Positions 60,388 through 64,000 of a DNA stretch of 64,000 bases are shown here, one piece after another. The notes beneath the pieces are model-generated. The model did no database searches. It was given only the letters and a program-made list of their open reading frames with translations, and had not been told where the DNA came from. Position numbers and translations under genes: made by a program. Numbering within the stretch: the stretch's first letter is position 1; each line of letters opens with the position of its first letter. This stretch comes from Thiobacillus sp. (GTDB taxonomy: Bacteria; Pseudomonadota; Gammaproteobacteria; Burkholderiales; Thiobacillaceae), in the NCBI GenBank assembly GCA_016124745.1, contig WGNC01000007.1, forward strand, positions 62,001 to 126,000, written 5' to 3'.

Positions 60388-61681
60388 ATCCCTTCGCAGC
60401 GTGTCCATCCATGTTCCCGTGCTGGCACGGGTGGAAGGCGAGGGCGCGCTCGACCTGCGCATCGACAACGGCGAGATCGCCGAACTGCGTCTGCGCATCT
60501 TCGAACCGCCCCGCTTCTTCGAGAAGTTCCTGGAAGGCCACCTCTACAGCGAAATCCCCGACATGGTGGCGCGCATCTGCGGCATCTGCCCGGTGGCTTA
60601 TCAGGCCACGGCCGCGCAGGCGCTGGAAAAGCTGTTCGGCGTCGAACTCGACCCGTGGGCGCGCGACATGCGGCGGGTGTTCTACTGCGGCGAATGGATC
60701 CAGAGCCACAGCCTGCACATCCATCTGCTTGCCGCCCCCGATTTCTTCGGCTGCAGCAACGCCATCGAACTGGCGCGCATAGCGCCCGAGGAAGTGCGTC
60801 GGGGCTTGAGGATCCAGGCGCTGGGCAACGAATTGATGGACCTGTTCGGCGCGCGCTCGGTGCATCCGGTCGGCGTGCGCATCGGCGGTTTCCATGCGGC
60901 GCCTGCGCTGTCCCGCATCAAGGAGATGCGCGACAAGCTGCGTGCCGCTTTGCCGGAAGCCGAAGCTCTGGTGCGCTGGGCGGCCCGCATCCCGGTGCCG
61001 CAGGATGACCAGGGATTCGTATCGGTCGCGATGCGCCACCCGGACGGCTATGCCATCGAGCAGGGACGGATCGGCGTCAGCGATGGCGCCCGCATCGAGG
61101 CGGAAGCCTTCGACGACCACTTCGCCGAGCACCATGAACCTTTCTCCACGGCGCTGTTCTGTACCTACCACAAGCGGCCCTACCTGGTCGGGCCGCTGGC
61201 ACGACTCAACCTGAATCACGCGCAACTGCCCGAAGCGATCAAGGCGCTGCTGGCCGAAACGGGGCTGGAGCTGCCCAGCCGCAACCTGTTCCACAGCCTG
61301 GCGGCGCGTGCCGTCGAAATCCTGCTGGCCCTGCACGAGGCGCTGCGTCTGCTCGAAAATTATCGCCCGCCGGACTCGCCCTGGGTTCCCGTGACCCCGC
61401 GCGCCGGCGTCGCGATCGGCTGCACCGAAGCGCCGCGCGGCCTGCTGTGGCATCGCTATGAGATGGACGACGACGGCCGCGTGGTCAGCGCGCGCATCGT
61501 GCCCCCGACCAGCCAGAACCAGGGACGCATCGAGGAAGACCTGCGGCTGTCGCTGCTGAATTTCGGCCTCGACCAGCCGGACGACGCATTGCGGTTGCAC
61601 TGTGAAAAAGTCATCCGCAACTACGATCCCTGCATATCCTGCGCCACGCATTTCCTGCGCATGCGCGTGGCCCGGACGTGA
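60380..61681 (+). CDS. hydA: NiFe hydrogenase (group 3b type) alpha (catalytic large) subunit
   Basis: A 433-residue subunit with the NiFe site. L1 is ARICGIC (Cys67, Cys70) and L2 is DPCISCATHF (Cys418, Cys421, His424). The residues after His424 form a nine-residue tail, removed by the maturation protease encoded next. VARVEGEGALDLRI and NLNHAQLPEAIKALLAE are family-typical. Group 3b enzymes couple H2 to NADP and can reduce sulfur in some organisms (sulfhydrogenase). hyp maturation genes are not in the window. Confidence 0.97.
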   Translation: MTESLRSVSIHVPVLARVEGEGALDLRIDNGEIAELRLRIFEPPRFFEKFLEGHLYSEIPDMVARICGICPVAYQATAAQALEKLFGVELDPWARDMRRVFYCGEWIQSHSLHIHLLAAPDFFGCSNAIELARIAPEEVRRGLRIQALGNELMDLFGARSVHPVGVRIGGFHAAPALSRIKEMRDKLRAALPEAEALVRWAARIPVPQDDQGFVSVAMRHPDGYAIEQGRIGVSDGARIEAEAFDDHFAEHHEPFSTALFCTYHKRPYLVGPLARLNLNHAQLPEAIKALLAETGLELPSRNLFHSLAARAVEILLALHEALRLLENYRPPDSPWVPVTPRAGVAIGCTEAPRGLLWHRYEMDDDGRVVSARIVPPTSQNQGRIEEDLRLSLLNFGLDQPDDALRLHCEKVIRNYDPCISCATHFLRMRVART

Positions 61682-62169
61682 ACCGGGTGTGCATTGTCGG
61701 CGTCGGCTCGCCATCGGGCGACGACCAGGCCGGCTGGCTGACGGTCGATGCCTTGCTGGATCTGGGCATTCGTAGCGGCGATGGAGTTGTCATCGAAAAG
61801 CTCGATCGCCCCGGGAGTGCCCTGATTCCCCTGCTGAGGAGCACCGCCTGGCTCATTGTGGTCGACGCCATGCAAGGCGAAGGCGAAGCCGGGCAAATCC
61901 AGCGCTTCGATGAGACCGGTTGGCCGCACTATGGCCATGGACTCTCCAGCCATGGTCTGGGCGTGATCGACGCGTTGATGCTGGCAGGGGAGCTCGGGAG
62001 CCTGCCGCCCAGGTTGGATCTCTATGGCATCGAGATCGCCGGGACGACACCGGGAAGCAGCCCTGGCAGGGCGATTCGTGCTGCCGCAACGCGACTGGCC
62101 GCAATGATTTCGGATCAACTGGCCAGCGGCTTTTCGATCCCCCCAGGAACGCAGCCTGGTTACGGTTGA
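61678..62169 (+). CDS. Hydrogenase maturation protease
   Basis: A 163-residue peptidase. CIVGVGSPSGDDQAGWLTVD and LIVVDAMQGEGEAGQIQRFD contain the nickel-sensing aspartates (here the usual GNxxxxDD begins GSPSGDD), and SSHGLGVIDALMLAGEL and LDLYGIEIAGTTPGSSP complete the HyaD/HycI fold. The GTG start overlaps the hydA stop, so the enzyme is made with its substrate. The C-terminus ends before a REP block. Confidence 0.92.
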   Translation: MNRVCIVGVGSPSGDDQAGWLTVDALLDLGIRSGDGVVIEKLDRPGSALIPLLRSTAWLIVVDAMQGEGEAGQIQRFDETGWPHYGHGLSSHGLGVIDALMLAGELGSLPPRLDLYGIEIAGTTPGSSPGRAIRAAATRLAAMISDQLASGFSIPPGTQPGYG

Positions 62170-62192
62170 GGTTTCCATTACGCCCGACAAGG

Positions 62193-62334
62193 CTACCGTT
62201 CGCCCTGATCGTGAGCCTGTCGAACGATCGAAGGGCGGGTCGGAGTCGGCACGGGGCCGCTTCGGCAGATCAGGACAGGCTTCGACAGGGCTCTCCTGAG
62301 CGAAGTCGAAGGGCTCAGCCCGAACGGCAGTAGG
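62193..62334. repeat. REP-like palindromic block
   Basis: CTACCGTTCGCCCTGATCGT at the left and CGAACGGCAGTAG at the right are inverted. Inside are GAGCCTGTCGAACGATCGAA and CAGGCTTCGACAGGGCTCTC, variants of the same REP motif. It fills the gap between convergent hydrogenase protease and prmB genes. Confidence 0.85.
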
Positions 62335-62358
62335 GCGCGCTCATGATGTACGGAAACC

Positions 62359-63261
62359 TCAATAGATCGGCAGATCCTCGCGACGCAGCAGGAAGACGAA
62401 CTGGTCGCCGGCGGCGGTATCGAGCCAGACGAAGGGCAGGATGGGGTAGGCGGCTTCGAGGGCGTCGCGGTTGTGGCCGATCTCGACCACCAGCAGGCCG
62501 CCGGGATTGAGATGCGCTTTGGCCTGGGCCAGAATCTGTCGCGTTGCATCCAGGCCGTCCTCGCCAGAACCCAGCGCCAGCGCCGGCTCCGCCTGGTATT
62601 CGGCCGGCAGCGCGGCGACCGATTCGGCGTTTACGTACGGCGGGTTGCTGAGGATAAGGTCGTAGGTCCGGCCTTGCAGCGCCGCGAACAGGTCCGACTT
62701 GATCAGTCCGATCCGGTCCTGCAGGCCGTAGTCGGCGACGTTGCGAGCGGCCACCTCGAGCGCCTCCCTTGAAAGGTCCACGGCATCGACTTGCGCCTGG
62801 GGAAAGGCCTCGGCCGCGAGAATCGCCAGGCAGCCGGAGCCGGTGCAGAGGTCGAGTACGTGTTCGACGTCATCCGGGCTTTCGATCCATGGCGCCAGCT
62901 GCTCGTGCAGCAGTTCGGCGATGAAGGAGCGCGGCACGATCACGCGCTCGTCCACATAGAATCGGTGTTCGCCCAGCCACGCCTCGTGCGTGAGATAGGC
63001 GGCGGGCAGGCGCTCGCGCACGCGGCGCTCGATCACCGCCTGCACCTGCTCCGATTCGCCGTGGGTGAGGCTGGCGTCGAGGAAGGGATCGAGCCGGTCG
63101 AGCGGCAGGTGCAGCGTGTGCAGGATCAGGTAGGCCGCCTCGTCGAACGCGTTGTCGGAGCCGTGGCCGAAAAACAGCTGCGCCTCGTTGAAGCGCGACA
63201 CCGCGAAGCGCAGCCAGTCGCGCACGGTGACGAGGGATTCGGTGTTGTCGAAGTGTTTCAT
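62359..63261 (-). CDS. prmB: 50S ribosomal protein L3 N5-glutamine methyltransferase
   Basis: A 300-residue methyltransferase modifying a glutamine of ribosomal protein L3. SAM motif VLDLCTGSGCLAILAAEAFP; catalytic NPPY (ILSNPPYVNAESVAALP). The N-terminal helical domain (WLRFAVSRFNEAQLFFGHGS) is PrmB-type and distinguishes it from PrmC. The ATG ending at 63261 has GAGATTGAC before it. The open frame upstream reaches 63465 but overlaps a REP block and has no similarity. Confidence 0.94.
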   Translation of the reverse strand: MKHFDNTESLVTVRDWLRFAVSRFNEAQLFFGHGSDNAFDEAAYLILHTLHLPLDRLDPFLDASLTHGESEQVQAVIERRVRERLPAAYLTHEAWLGEHRFYVDERVIVPRSFIAELLHEQLAPWIESPDDVEHVLDLCTGSGCLAILAAEAFPQAQVDAVDLSREALEVAARNVADYGLQDRIGLIKSDLFAALQGRTYDLILSNPPYVNAESVAALPAEYQAEPALALGSGEDGLDATRQILAQAKAHLNPGGLLVVEIGHNRDALEAAYPILPFVWLDTAAGDQFVFLLRREDLPIY

Positions 63262-63299
63262 GTCAATCTCGATGCTTGTCTGTGAATACCCGAAGGCGA

Positions 63300-63367
63300 C
63301 ATGTGGTCGCGAAGGCGCATTGGGGGAGGCCCGCCCTCGGGCCGAATGCGGGCGCCGCTCCCACATG
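63300..63367. repeat. REP-like palindrome between prmB and dapE
   Basis: CATGTGG (63300-63306) and CCACATG (63361-63367) are inverted. Inside, GGCCCGCCCTCGGGCC is a second palindrome. The block resembles the GTGGGAGCGG-type REP of other proteobacteria. Confidence 0.8.
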
Positions 63368-63394
63368 CGTTTCTCGCGTCCTTCCCGGACAAAG

Positions 63395-64000
<606 letters not shown>

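Overview
This 64 kb window is a G+C-rich chromosomal segment, most likely from a betaproteobacterium of the Thiobacillus/Sulfuricella/Nitrosomonadales kind. That is inferred from gene content and from the many short REP-like palindromes, not from a marker gene: no rRNA or tRNA gene was seen. About 65 coding regions are supported. Most are housekeeping genes; accessory genes, degraded genes and repeats lie between them.

Layout, left to right. 1-9.5 kb (mostly minus strand) is a patchwork: DUF1223 protein, an encapsulated-ferritin-like protein, two glutathione S-transferases, methyltransferases, a cold-shock/Excalibur fusion, two base-excision glycosylases (hypoxanthine type and Tag), RlmA, a DUF389 membrane protein, a small unknown protein with a decayed copy 1.2 kb away, and a GNAT gene broken in a G7 tract. 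9.5-12.4 kb holds two exported DUF1254 proteins in tandem. 12.7-19.4 kb holds htpG (sigma-32-type promoter, strong terminator), ppk1, a CYTH-CHAD protein and sixA.

19.4-27.0 kb is a compact plus-strand cluster fliF-G-H-[repeat]-I-J-orphan-O-P-Q-R. It lacks fliE, fliK, fliL, fliM and fliN, and its FliG has lost two torque-helix arginines and most of the FliM-binding EHPQ signature. It is the best candidate here for an unusual system: a flagellum-derived export machine without the normal switch. A 232-bp element with terminal inverted repeats separates fliH from fliI, and a second copy lies at 31.7 kb.

27.1-31.7 kb: dapA, bamC, an MBL hydrolase, a RhlE-type helicase and a DUF3301 protein. 31.9-34.1 kb: msrB, a flavin reductase and an exported MBL hydrolase on the minus strand. 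34.2-36.9 kb: the rubrerythrin / FeS (CCG-domain) / DUF3501 operon with a visible promoter and palindromic operator candidate. 37.1-42.5 kb: cfa, a mannose-1-phosphate guanylyltransferase, and lon (second sigma-32-type promoter). 42.5-47.8 kb: an IS1182-family remnant, glgP, a phosphoketolase C-terminal remnant, ppk2 and a DUF2934 protein. 48.6-50.9 kb: scpA-scpB-rluB.

51.0-56.5 kb (minus) is an arginine-deiminase-type operon, antiporter-arcA-outer-membrane barrel-YfcC carrier, with no arcB or arcC beside it and a terminator-like hairpin inside the barrel gene's signal-peptide region. 56.7 kb: a small TM-helix channel-like protein. 57.5-62.2 kb (plus): a complete group-3b-type NiFe hydrogenase set in the order beta-gamma-delta-alpha plus its maturation protease. 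62.4-64.0 kb: prmB and the 3' part of dapE.

Themes are polyphosphate and glycogen storage (ppk1, CYTH-CHAD, ppk2, glgP), redox and oxidative-stress handling (rubrerythrin, MsrB, ferritin, GSTs), protein quality control (htpG, lon), and low-potential energy metabolism (NiFe hydrogenase, arginine deiminase). No CRISPR array, prophage or complete transposon was seen.
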